A stretch of DNA of 38,621 nucleotides, from the NCBI GenBank assembly GCA_024653325.1, contig JANLFX010000010.1, forward strand, positions 1 through 38,621, given 5' to 3'. Positions within the stretch are counted from its first letter, which is position 1. Each line of letters opens with the position of its first letter. Below the pieces are notes generated by a model that saw only the letters and a program-made list of their open reading frames with translations, made no database searches and was not told where the DNA came from. Of this stretch, positions 6,116-12,910 are shown one piece after another. Made by a program: the position numbers and the translations under genes. This DNA is from Anaerolineae bacterium (GTDB taxonomy: Bacteria; Chloroflexota; Anaerolineae; JACIWR01).

Positions 6116-6754
6116 ATGCACATTCCGGATGGTTTTCTGAACACGGCCACGGCAGCGGCTACTTATGTCGTTTCCGCTGGTGGAGTGGGGTATAGCATCA
6201 AAGAGGCCAACAAAAAGCTAGGGGAGAAGCACGTTCCCCTGATGGGCGTGATGGGCGCTTTCATCTTCGCCGCCCAGATGCTCAACTTCCCGGTGATGGG
6301 CGGGACTTCAGGACACCTTATCGGTGGAGCACTGGCGGCGATCCTCCTTGGCCCCTGGGCCGGGTTACTGATCATGACCTGTGTGCTCATCGTCCAGGCT
6401 TTAGTTTTCCAGGATGGCGGTATTACTGCTCTGGGAGCCAATGTCTTCAACATGGGGTTGGTGGCCTGCTTCGTGAGCTATTACCTGTATCGGGCCGTCG
6501 TCTCGCTTATGGGCGAGAACAGGACAGGCACGCTGGTGGGTGGATTTGTGGGAGCCTGGGCTTCCGTATTTGTAGCGGCTATCGCCTGTGCTATCGAACT
6601 GGCCGTCTCTGGGCGGTCTCCTTTAGGAATTGCTTTGCCGGCCATGGCCGGGGTGCACGCCCTCATCGGCATCGGCGAGGGTTTGATCACCGCGGTGGTG
6701 CTCAGCTTCGTGATGGCCACGCGAGCTGATTTGCTGGAGCTGCAAAAGGTATAG
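6116..6754 (+). CDS. cbiM: Substrate-specific component of a Ni/Co ECF-type transporter (CbiM/NikM)
   Basis: 212 residues, about seven hydrophobic segments. It begins MHIPDG, whose N-terminal His2 takes part in metal binding in CbiM/NikM, and holds the conserved [11 protein letters not shown] with a second metal-ligand His. As the S component it selects Ni(II) or Co(II) and works with the PDGLE protein, CbiQ and CbiO encoded directly downstream. The ATG at 6116 follows GAGGAGGG by 6-7 nt; the longer upstream reading runs through repeat DNA and lacks such a site. CbiM and NikM cannot be separated safely by eye. The neighbouring CooT and HypB-like motif favour nickel. Confidence 0.9.
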   Translation: MHIPDGFLNTATAAATYVVSAGGVGYSIKEANKKLGEKHVPLMGVMGAFIFAAQMLNFPVMGGTSGHLIGGALAAILLGPWAGLLIMTCVLIVQALVFQDGGITALGANVFNMGLVACFVSYYLYRAVVSLMGENRTGTLVGGFVGAWASVFVAAIACAIELAVSGRSPLGIALPAMAGVHALIGIGEGLITAVVLSFVMATRADLLELQKV

Positions 6755-6766
6755 GGAGAAGCAAAG

Positions 6767-7048
6767 ATGAAACTGAAGTGGTGGCACGTTGGACTGCTCA
6801 TCGCCTTGGGGTTGGCAATCATCTCACCATTGGCTTCCTCCTGGCCCGACGGACTGGAGAGGGTGGCCGAGGATAAGGGGTTTATTGAAGCGGCTCAGGG
6901 ACCGACTTTTGAGGTCATCCCCGACTACGTCTTCCCCGGCGTAGGGAATGAGGCCCTGGCTACTATCCTGGCAGGGATAGTCGGTACCCTGATTCTTTTC
7001 GGCATGACTTATGGGCTGGCAGCTCTGTTGAAAAGGCGAGGGGCGTAG
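6767..7048 (+). CDS. PDGLE-domain transport component (CbiN/NikN-like)
   Basis: 93 residues with one N-terminal (about 7-25) and one C-terminal (about 64-87) membrane helix. Just after the first helix lies the family signature SSWPDGLERVAED. Such proteins accompany CbiM/NikM in nickel and cobalt ECF importers and are needed for metal loading of the S component. The start is 12 nt after the cbiM stop, with GGGAGAAG upstream. The spacing and fixed M-N-Q-O order support a single operon, though a REP-like palindrome lies before the next gene. Confidence 0.85.
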   Translation: MKLKWWHVGLLIALGLAIISPLASSWPDGLERVAEDKGFIEAAQGPTFEVIPDYVFPGVGNEALATILAGIVGTLILFGMTYGLAALLKRRGA

Positions 7049-7057
7049 AGTAAACAA

Positions 7058-7088
7058 GGTGCGACGCACTTCGCAAGTGCGTCGCACC
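7058..7088. repeat. REP-like 31-bp palindrome, copy 2
   Basis: A perfect palindrome: GGTGCGACGCACTT (7058-7071), CGC, AAGTGCGTCGCACC (7075-7088). It differs by two bases from the copy at 3180-3210. It sits between the PDGLE gene and cbiQ, inside an operon, so it is more likely a mobile REP-type element or an RNA-stability hairpin than a terminator (no T-run). Confidence 0.85.
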
Positions 7089-7101
7089 TGGAGTGGGAGT
7101 T

Positions 7102-7896
7102 ATGAAACATTCTTTCATTGACCGGTACAGCGATTTAGATAGCCCCATCCACCACCTCGATCCCCGCACCCGCATCCTGACCACGCTGGCTTTCGTGCTG
7201 GCGGTGATGGTCACTCCGCCTACTAGCTGGCTGGCATTCACTCTATACGCCAGCCTGATGGCTGGCCTGGTCCTGCTGGCGAAATTGCCGGTACGTTACG
7301 TTCTGAAAAGATCGGCGGTGGTTTTACCTTTCGTCCTGATGGTAGCTGTTTTCGTACCGTTTTGGGGACGTGGTCAGGTAATGGGTAGCTATAACGTCTG
7401 GTTGTGGCGGGTGTCGGTCACTCACGACGGCTTGCTGGTCTTGTGGAGTGTGACTGTGAAGTCCTGGCTTTCGGCTCTGGCTCTGATCCTGCTTTCCTCT
7501 ACCACGCGCTTTTCCGAGCTCTTAAAGGGGCTGGAGCACGTGGGCGTGCCCAGGGTGATGGTCATGATCCTGGCTTTTATGTACCGTTACATTTTCGTGC
7601 TCGCCGACGAGGTGATGCGCATGCAACGGGCCAGGGATAGCAGGGATGTAGCGCCGCTACGCCCCTACGGCGGGGGATGGCTTTGGCAGATCAGAACTGT
7701 GGGCAATATGATTGGCACTCTTTTCATCCGCAGTTACGAGCGCGCCGAACGGGTATATGGAGCGATGGTGGCCCGTGGCTTTGATGGGCAGGTACGCACG
7801 TTGAATGATCTGCATTTCAGGCGGGCCGATTTGGGCTTTGGAATAGTTTTTTCTGCCGCGCTACTGACTATCGGCCTGATTACGAGGATTGCGTAG
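7102..7896 (+). CDS. cbiQ: ECF transporter transmembrane component CbiQ
   Basis: 264 residues, with hydrophobic segments in the first half and near the C-terminus. The cytoplasmic coupling region holds the two Ala-Arg motifs that contact the ATPase: MQRARDSR and MVARGFDG. ERAERVYGAM is also typical of EcfT/CbiQ. The protein links CbiO to CbiM. The ATG at 7102 is preferred because GGAG lies 8 nt upstream; a GTG three codons earlier is in frame but lies in that site. The stop codon TAG lies inside a 29-bp palindrome (7892-7920), so the end of the gene is set by repeat DNA. Confidence 0.9.
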   Translation: MKHSFIDRYSDLDSPIHHLDPRTRILTTLAFVLAVMVTPPTSWLAFTLYASLMAGLVLLAKLPVRYVLKRSAVVLPFVLMVAVFVPFWGRGQVMGSYNVWLWRVSVTHDGLLVLWSVTVKSWLSALALILLSSTTRFSELLKGLEHVGVPRVMVMILAFMYRYIFVLADEVMRMQRARDSRDVAPLRPYGGGWLWQIRTVGNMIGTLFIRSYERAERVYGAMVARGFDGQVRTLNDLHFRRADLGFGIVFSAALLTIGLITRIA

Positions 7897-7920
7897 GATG
7901 GGATGGCATCCCGTCCTACG
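7892..7920. repeat. GTAGGA...TCCTAC palindrome over the cbiQ stop codon
   Basis: Arms CGTAGGATGGGATG (7892-7905) and CATCCCGTCCTACG (7907-7920) around one base, with one G-T-type mismatch. The TAG of the left arm is the cbiQ stop codon. It shares its GTAGGA ends with the elements at 8658-8682 and 10659-10684. Confidence 0.75.
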
Positions 7921-7940
7921 GTGAACGGGGCATTGGGAAC

Positions 7941-8672
7941 ATGGACGAGAAAATCATTCAAATTGAAGGGCTGTCTTTCACTTATCCCGACGGACATCGG
8001 GCTCTGAACAACATCAGCCTGACCGTGAATCGGGGAGAGAGCGTGGCTTTTATCGGCCCCAATGGAGCGGGCAAATCCACGTTGCTGCTGCACTTAAACG
8101 GCATTCTGCGCAGCCCAAACGGGGCAGTGAAGGTGCTGGGCCATCCTGTTGCTGAGAATTATCTCAGATTGATCCGAAGTAAGGTAGGATTGGTGTTTCA
8201 GGACCCCGAGGATCAGCTTTTCTCGCCCACCGTGTTTGACGACGTGGCCTTTGGCCCGATTAACATGGGATGCCCGGAGGCAGAGATCAGGCAGCGGGTG
8301 AATCAAGCTTTGCAGCAGGTACAGATGGGGGGGTATGAAAAGCGCTCACCTCATCACCTCAGTGTGGGGGAAAAGAAACGCATCGCTATCGCCACGGTGC
8401 TTTCCATGAACCCGGAAGTGCTGGTGCTCGATGAGCCGACCAGCAATCTCGACCCGCGAGGACGCTGGGAGCTTATCGAGTTGTTACGAGGGCTTCCGCT
8501 GACCAAGTTGATCGCCACCCACGATCTGGAGATGGTCCGCAACCTGTGCGAGCGCACCATCCTGCTGGATCGTGGTCGGATAGTGGCTGATGGTCCCACC
8601 CCCGCTATCTTGACCGACAAATTACTCCTGGCCGAACACGGCCTGGCCCCACCGATTGTAGGACAAGCTTAA
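7941..8672 (+). CDS. cbiO: Energy-coupling ATPase CbiO
   Basis: 243 residues, a complete ABC ATPase: Walker A GPNGAGKST (39-47), Q-loop VFQDPEDQLF (Q87), signature, Walker B VLVLDEP with catalytic E165, and H-loop THDLE (H194). It powers metal import with CbiM, the PDGLE protein and CbiQ at the inner face of the membrane. The ABC signature reads LSVGEKKR instead of LSGGQ/E; the second position is Val, a mild variant. The ribosome binding site is weak (GGGA). The stop TAA lies in the centre of a palindrome shared with the convergent purA gene. Confidence 0.93.
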   Translation: MDEKIIQIEGLSFTYPDGHRALNNISLTVNRGESVAFIGPNGAGKSTLLLHLNGILRSPNGAVKVLGHPVAENYLRLIRSKVGLVFQDPEDQLFSPTVFDDVAFGPINMGCPEAEIRQRVNQALQQVQMGGYEKRSPHHLSVGEKKRIAIATVLSMNPEVLVLDEPTSNLDPRGRWELIELLRGLPLTKLIATHDLEMVRNLCERTILLDRGRIVADGPTPAILTDKLLLAEHGLAPPIVGQA

Positions 8673-8682
8673 GTTTGTCTAC
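8658..8682. repeat. Palindrome carrying the stop codons of both cbiO and purA
   Basis: GTAGGACAAGCT (8658-8669) and AGTTTGTCTAC (8672-8682) form an imperfect inverted repeat. The central TAA ends cbiO on the + strand and CTA at the right end is the TAG of purA on the - strand. It is closely related to the element at 10659-10684 and may act as a two-way terminator, though no long T-run is present. Confidence 0.7.
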
Positions 8683-9962
8683 ATAGAGCGGCGGATGGTC
8701 TGTTCCCGTTCCGGGCCGACGGAAATCAACGTTGCCGGCACGCCCACCAGCTCCTCGATGCGGGTTACGTAATTTTGCGCTGCTGGTGGCAGCTCTTCGA
8801 AAGCGCGCGCCGCCCCGATGTCCTGTTTCCACCCTGGCATCTCTTCGTAAACCGGCCGACGGCGGGCCAGCGTCGCCGCATCTGCTGGAAAGCGAGTCAA
8901 CGTTTCCCCATCGCATTCATAGGCCACGGCGATGCGCAGCGGGTCGAGGCCGGTGAGCACGTCCAGTTTGGTCAGGGCCAGCTCGCTCAGCCCGTTAACC
9001 TGCACGGCGTAGCGCAAAGCCACCGCGTCCAGCCAGCCGGTCCGCCGCCGGCGGCCGGTGGTCGTTCCGTACTCGTGCCCCACCTCCACCAGATGGTCGC
9101 CAGCGGTATCATGGAGTTCGGTGGGGAAGGGACCGGCGCCCACGCGGGTCTGGTAGGCTTTGGTCACGCCCAGAATGCGGGACAGATGCTGCGGTCCCAG
9201 GCCCAGGCCGATCAGCGCGCCTCCCACGGTGGGGTAGGAGCTGGTCACGTAAGGGTAGGTGCCGTGGTCTAGGTCGAGGAGGGTGCCCTGGGCCCCCTCG
9301 CACAGCAGCCGTTTTCCGGCGTACAAAGCCTCGGCCAGAAACGAGGACGTGTCGGCCAGGTAGGGGGCCAGGCGGACGGCGTACTCCCGGTATTCCCTGG
9401 CGATTTCCTCGGCCGGGAGCGGTTCCTGTCCATACACGCGGGTGAGCAGTTCGTTTTTGGCGACCACGGCGGCATGCACCAGTTGAGCGAAGGCTGCCGG
9501 ATCGCGCATCTCCCCGGCGCGGATGCCGCTCCGCGCCGCCTTGTCCGCGTAGGCCGGGCCGATGCCCCGTTTGGTGGTGCCCAGGGCCGATTCACCTCGG
9601 CTGCGCTCCGCTGCGCCGTCCAGGGCGATGTGGTAGGGCAGGATGAGATGGGCCTGGACGCTGAGCAAAAGGCGGGTGGCGGAAACGTCCACTCCCCGCG
9701 CGGCCAGGCCGTCCATTTCCTCCAGCAGGCGGCGCGGATTGACCACCATCCCTCCGCCGAGGACGCAAACCACGTGCGAGTACAGGATTCCCGAAGGCAC
9801 CAGGTGCAGCTTGAACGTATCGCCGCCGACCACCACCGTATGTCCGGCGTTATCCCCGCCGCCGTAGCGGGCGACCACGTCCGACTCGGCAGCCAGCATG
9901 TCAGTTATCTTCCCTTTGCCCTCATCGCCCCATTGGGCACCAATCACGACTGTTGCCGGCAT
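8679..9962 (-). CDS. purA: Adenylosuccinate synthetase
   Basis: 427 residues, normal length. It joins IMP and aspartate with GTP hydrolysis, the first committed step to AMP. The N-terminus shows the P-loop and catalytic Asp (IGAQWGDEGKGKITD) and GGDNAGHT with the catalytic His. GTTKRGIGPAY, the IMP-binding QTRVGAGPFPTE and the guanine-binding TKLDVLTG are also present. The ATG at 9962 follows AGGAGGTGA on the - strand. It points toward the nickel operon and ends in the shared palindrome. A 168-bp MITE sits 59-226 bp upstream, in the expected promoter region, and may supply or disturb control sequences. Confidence 0.96.
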   Translation of the reverse strand: MPATVVIGAQWGDEGKGKITDMLAAESDVVARYGGGDNAGHTVVVGGDTFKLHLVPSGILYSHVVCVLGGGMVVNPRRLLEEMDGLAARGVDVSATRLLLSVQAHLILPYHIALDGAAERSRGESALGTTKRGIGPAYADKAARSGIRAGEMRDPAAFAQLVHAAVVAKNELLTRVYGQEPLPAEEIAREYREYAVRLAPYLADTSSFLAEALYAGKRLLCEGAQGTLLDLDHGTYPYVTSSYPTVGGALIGLGLGPQHLSRILGVTKAYQTRVGAGPFPTELHDTAGDHLVEVGHEYGTTTGRRRRTGWLDAVALRYAVQVNGLSELALTKLDVLTGLDPLRIAVAYECDGETLTRFPADAATLARRRPVYEEMPGWKQDIGAARAFEELPPAAQNYVTRIEELVGVPATLISVGPEREQTIRRSM

Positions 9963-10012
9963 TGTTCACCTCCTGCAAACCCTCTCGCAGATGCGGCGAC
10001 GATGTAAAGCCA

Positions 10013-10196
10013 CTCCATTGGTAACTGCTCACCGCCGAGAGCGCAGAGAAAAAAAGTTTTTCGGGCAAAACCAGGACAAATTTCGATTGAATAGCAGCGA
10101 TTTGGGCTAATCGGCAGCCGCTCTCCGCGAAAACCACAGAAAAACTCGGCGTACTCTGCATTCCAGCGGTGTAGAGGTGAACAGTTACCTCCATTG
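10013..10196. mobile_element. MITE with 13-bp inverted ends and 8-bp target duplication
   Basis: The element 10021-10188 (168 bp) begins GTAACTGCTCACC and ends GGTGAACAGTTAC, inverted ends matching at 12 of 13 bases. It is flanked on both sides by the same 8 bp, CTCCATTG (10013-10020 and 10189-10196), a clean target-site duplication. It contains no gene. GTAA ends and an 8-bp duplication are what IS66-family transposases produce, so mobilisation by such an enzyme is a reasonable inference. It lies between purA and the membrane-protein gene at 10209, upstream of the purA start. Confidence 0.85.
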
Positions 10197-10208
10197 AATC
10201 AGGGTTGC

Positions 10209-10637
10209 TTACAGGCGCGAGGCGAGAACGAAGAACAAAAGACCCAGAGCGAGGGATAACACCAATACAATGCCCAGGACTACCAATACTACTGGGGCGA
10301 CTGAGGCCCCGTAGCGGGTGCGGTAAGGATCAACGCCGGCCGGCAGATAAGCATCTTTGGCGCGGGCACTGCGCGGGCGCTTGAAGCGTATCCTGTAGTC
10401 GTCGAATTTTTCCAGCATGATCCAACCAGCCCGGGCCTCTTCCTCGATCAATTTGTTCAAGACCTCTGCCTTGCGAAAGGCGCCGGTGCCAGAGCGAACG
10501 ATTTTGAATTCCCAGTCGTTGTTGAGGTCGTCCGGCGTGTAGTGGGTCATATTTTCTTCCTCCTCGGCTAACATCATCCGCCGATGTTCTTCGGCCGCCG
10601 CGGCAGCCGCCGCAGCGCCACCAGCACCATAAGCCAT
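10209..10637 (-). CDS. C-terminally anchored membrane protein of unknown function
   Basis: 142 residues. The start MAYGAGG is followed by a run of alanines (GGAAAAAAAAEEHRRMML). A charged mixed alpha/beta region (about 30-95: DWEFKIVRSGTGAFRKAEVL, GWIMLEKFDDYRIRFKRPRS) comes next, and one strong C-terminal membrane helix (about 113-137) ends a few residues before the stop. The topology is a cytoplasmic domain with a tail anchor. The ATG at 10637 is chosen because GGAGAG lies 7 nt upstream; a TTG ten codons earlier has no such site. No known family is recognised. It is codirectional with the response regulator 44 bp upstream, separated by a palindrome, so cotranscription is possible. Confidence 0.7.
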   Translation of the reverse strand: MAYGAGGAAAAAAAAEEHRRMMLAEEEENMTHYTPDDLNNDWEFKIVRSGTGAFRKAEVLNKLIEEEARAGWIMLEKFDDYRIRFKRPRSARAKDAYLPAGVDPYRTRYGASVAPVVLVVLGIVLVLSLALGLLFFVLASRL

Positions 10638-10658
10638 CTCAGTCTCTCCTAATCCGAG

Positions 10659-10684
10659 GTAGGACAAGCTTAAGCTCGTCCTAC
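10659..10684. repeat. GTAGGA...TCCTAC palindrome over the regulator stop codon
   Basis: GTAGGACAAGCTTA (10659-10672) and its near-complement TAAGCTCGTCCTAC (10671-10684), one mismatch, a close relative of the 8658 element. CTA at 10681-10683 is the TAG stop of the response regulator on the - strand. Confidence 0.75.
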
Positions 10685-11367
10685 TTCATCAGCCCCTCGC
10701 GCCAGGCATAGATTGCTGCCTGAGTGCGGTCGGAGAGGTGCAGTTTGCCCAGCAAGTTGCCGACGTGGGCCTTCACTGTGCGCTCGGTAATGACCAGCTC
10801 GGCGGCGATTTCGGCATTGGTGAGGCCCTGGGCGATAAGCCGGAGCACCTCCATCTCGCGCACGGTCAGGCGGGTGATAGGGTCGCGGCTCATTGTGGGC
10901 GCGGTAGCCTCGGCCATTAACCGCTGGGCGATGCGGGGGTGCAGGATGACCTCGCCCCGGCTGGCGGCGTAAATGGCGTTCAGCACCGTCTCGGCGTCGG
11001 CGTCCTTGAGCAGATACGAGAGCGCGCCGGCCTTGATCGCCGAGAAAATCAGTTCATCCTGGGCGAAACTGGTCAGCACCACCACCTGGCTGTGGGGACT
11101 GATCTGGCGGATGCGGCGGGTAGCCTGCACTCCCCCCTGGTCCGTGGGTTCCGTTCCCGGTTGTAGGGGGAGCACCAGGTCCATCAGCACCACGTCGGGA
11201 ACGTGCTCGGCCACCCCCTCCACGGCGCTTTGCGCATCGCCAGCCTCGCCCACGATGGCGATGTCCGGGTGGGCGCTCAAGTAGAAACGCAGGCCCTTGC
11301 GCACCACGTCGTGGTCATCCACCACAAAGACGGTAATACGTTCGACATTGAGCTCTGTCTGTGACAT
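10681..11367 (-). CDS. NarL/FixJ-family response regulator
   Basis: 228 residues. The receiver domain (about 10-135) has the acidic pair D17/D18, the phosphorylated D63 (VLMDLVLP), T99/S100 and K121 (LLKDAD). The LuxR-type helix-turn-helix is at about 162-225 (LTVREMEVLRLIAQGLTNAE). It resembles LiaR-type regulators. An insertion of about a dozen residues (QPGTEPTDQGG) follows the phosphorylation loop, also seen in some relatives. No histidine kinase gene adjoins it in this window, so its partner must be elsewhere or just be unlinked. The ATG at 11367 follows AGGTAG by 4 nt. It reads away from the glycan locus and shares a 379-bp repeat-filled gap with the sugar-kinase gene. Confidence 0.93.
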   Translation of the reverse strand: MSQTELNVERITVFVVDDHDVVRKGLRFYLSAHPDIAIVGEAGDAQSAVEGVAEHVPDVVLMDLVLPLQPGTEPTDQGGVQATRRIRQISPHSQVVVLTSFAQDELIFSAIKAGALSYLLKDADAETVLNAIYAASRGEVILHPRIAQRLMAEATAPTMSRDPITRLTVREMEVLRLIAQGLTNAEIAAELVITERTVKAHVGNLLGKLHLSDRTQAAIYAWREGLMK

Positions 11368-11746
11368 GGTCTACCTAGTTCTCGCTGCGAAACACGCAGC
11401 GGCGGGCGGCCTTTCGACGGGCTCAGGACAGGCTCTGCCCGCTTACAAGGCCGACGCCCTTCGATTCCACTCAGGGCGCAGCAGCGGTTGGCCGCTACGT
11501 TTTGTACCGGAAACTGCCTACCTCGACATTGTTAGATTTGCCGTGTGGTGACTACCTCACCATCCCCACCCCAGCCCTCCCCTTCCCTCTCCGCAGCGGA
11601 GAGGGAAGGGGAGGGTGAGGGGAGGGGTTAGGAGAGGTCAAAAAGCCCGAATTTAACATTGTCGAGGTAGCCAGCGTAGGGCAGGCTTGCTGCCTGCCGT
11701 CCACCTTATGAAACAGAGTGGAATAAACAGCAGAAGGTAAGCCAAT
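11368..11746. other. Divergent intergenic region filled with repeats
   Basis: No gene is supported here. From left to right it holds a fragment of a common dispersed motif near 11413-11437 (TTTCGACGGGCTCAGGACAG), a 153-bp inverted-repeat element (11518-11670), and a small hairpin GGCAGGC-TTGCT-GCCTGCC (11680-11698). ATTCCACTC (11464-11472) recurs inverted at 11716-11724. Promoters for the regulator and the glycan locus must lie in or beside this DNA but no consensus boxes are clear. Confidence 0.6.
11518..11670. repeat. MITE-like element with 21-bp inverted ends and a 41-bp central palindrome
   Basis: Left end CTACCTCGACATTGTTAGAT (from 11518) matches the complement of the right end AATTTAACATTGTCGAGGTA (to 11670) with two mismatches. 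Between them is a perfect 20-bp hairpin: CCCTCCCCTTCCCTCTCCGC (11575-11594), one A, then its complement (11596-11615). No flanking duplication is evident. Confidence 0.7.
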
Positions 11747-12748
11747 ATGATTATCTCGCGAACACCCCTGCGCATCAGTTTCATCGGCGGCGGCAGCGAC
11801 TTGCCGGCCTTTTATCGCCATGAACCCGGTGCCGTGGTCAGTACGGCGATCAATAAATACATCTACATCACAGTCAACCCCAAGTTCGACGATAAAATTC
11901 GGGCCAGCTACTCGCGGACGGAGATCGTGGATAACGTTGACGAACTGCGCCACGAGTTGATCCGCGAGGCGCTCAAACTGGTGCGGATTGATCACGGCAT
12001 TGAAATCACTTCTATCTCGGATATCCCTTCGCAGGGGACGGGGCTGGGATCATCGAGCACGTACACGGTGGGCTTGCTTAACGCACTGTATGCTTATCGG
12101 AATTATTTCGCCGGCGCGGAACGGTTGGCCCGTGAGGCGTGCATCATCGAGATTGAGCGCTGTGGTAAGCCCATCGGCAAACAAGATCAGTACATTGCCG
12201 CCTACGGTGGCTTGCAGTTCATCCAGTTCAATCCGGATGACAGTGTTTTCGTTGACCCCATTGTCTGTGAGCCAGGGACGCGGGAGCGGTTACAAGAAGG
12301 GTTGTTAATGCTTTACACTGGTCTGGTGCGCAACGCCGATGAGATTCTGGAGGAACAATCGCGCAACACTCAAACCGACGAGGAGAAGCGGGCCAGCCTG
12401 CGGCGCATGGTTAACCTGGCCGGGCAACTACGCGAGGCCCTGCTGCGCAACGACCTGAACGGGTTCGGCGAGGTGTTGCACGCCGGCTGGATGGAGAAAC
12501 GGAAGCTGGCCAGTGGCATCACTAAACCGATCATTGATGAATGGTACGAGCGGGCCCGGGCCCACGGCGCTATCGGCGGCAAGATATTGGGGGCGGGGGG
12601 TGGGGGCTTTCTCCTACTCTACGCCCCGCCGGAGCGGCATCCGGAGATTTGTGAGGCGTTGCCGGAGCTACGGCCCATCGCCTTTCGCTTCAGCCCGCAG
12701 GGCAGCAAGCTGATTTATGTGGAAGAGAATGGATATGACTATGAGTGA
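11747..12748 (+). CDS. GHMP sugar kinase, heptose-7-phosphate kinase (HddA)-like
   Basis: 333 residues. The N-terminus IISRTPLRISFIGGGSDLP is typical of the D-glycero-D-manno-heptose 7-phosphate kinase group. The ATP-binding GHMP motif is GTGLGSSS (97-104), and the third motif GGKILGAGGGGFLLLY lies near 280-295. Such kinases phosphorylate C1 of a sugar 7-phosphate on the way to GDP-heptose. No isomerase, phosphatase or nucleotidyltransferase partner is adjacent, so the true substrate could be another sugar. The ATG follows GAAGG. This is the first gene of the 25-kb glycan locus and is preceded by repeat-rich DNA. Confidence 0.82.
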   Translation: MIISRTPLRISFIGGGSDLPAFYRHEPGAVVSTAINKYIYITVNPKFDDKIRASYSRTEIVDNVDELRHELIREALKLVRIDHGIEITSISDIPSQGTGLGSSSTYTVGLLNALYAYRNYFAGAERLAREACIIEIERCGKPIGKQDQYIAAYGGLQFIQFNPDDSVFVDPIVCEPGTRERLQEGLLMLYTGLVRNADEILEEQSRNTQTDEEKRASLRRMVNLAGQLREALLRNDLNGFGEVLHAGWMEKRKLASGITKPIIDEWYERARAHGAIGGKILGAGGGGFLLLYAPPERHPEICEALPELRPIAFRFSPQGSKLIYVEENGYDYE

Positions 12749-12904
12749 AATCCCTCAGAGCATGAGACAAAGGACGGTCGGCTGTTACAGTGTTTCATTG
12801 ATGAAACCGACTTAGTTGATAGGCTGCATCACGGCAAGCCGCCGATCAATACAACACGAGCAGAAATCCAAGAACTGCTTCAGGTTTATCTGCCCTGGAG
12901 GTGA
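12749..12904 (+). pseudogene. Unidentified C-terminal gene remnant
   Basis: Directly after the stop of the sugar-kinase gene, and in the same frame, about 50 codons run without a stop and look like real protein (LLQCFIDETDLVDRLHHGK, PPINTTRAEIQELLQVYLPW). There is no usable start codon in frame. It is probably the tail of a gene whose front was lost. The family is not recognised. Its last bases contain the ribosome binding site of the next gene. Confidence 0.45.
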
Positions 12905-12910
12905 AGCAAA

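Noticed and set aside
5932-6195. Short + strand frame between the Cys/His-rich gene and cbiM
   Set aside because: It has a plausible ribosome site but runs through dispersed repeat DNA and overlaps the start of cbiM by 80 bp in another frame.
7058-7088. Rho-independent terminator between the PDGLE gene and cbiQ
   Set aside because: There is no T-run and the palindrome recurs elsewhere in a different context, so a repeat element is more likely.
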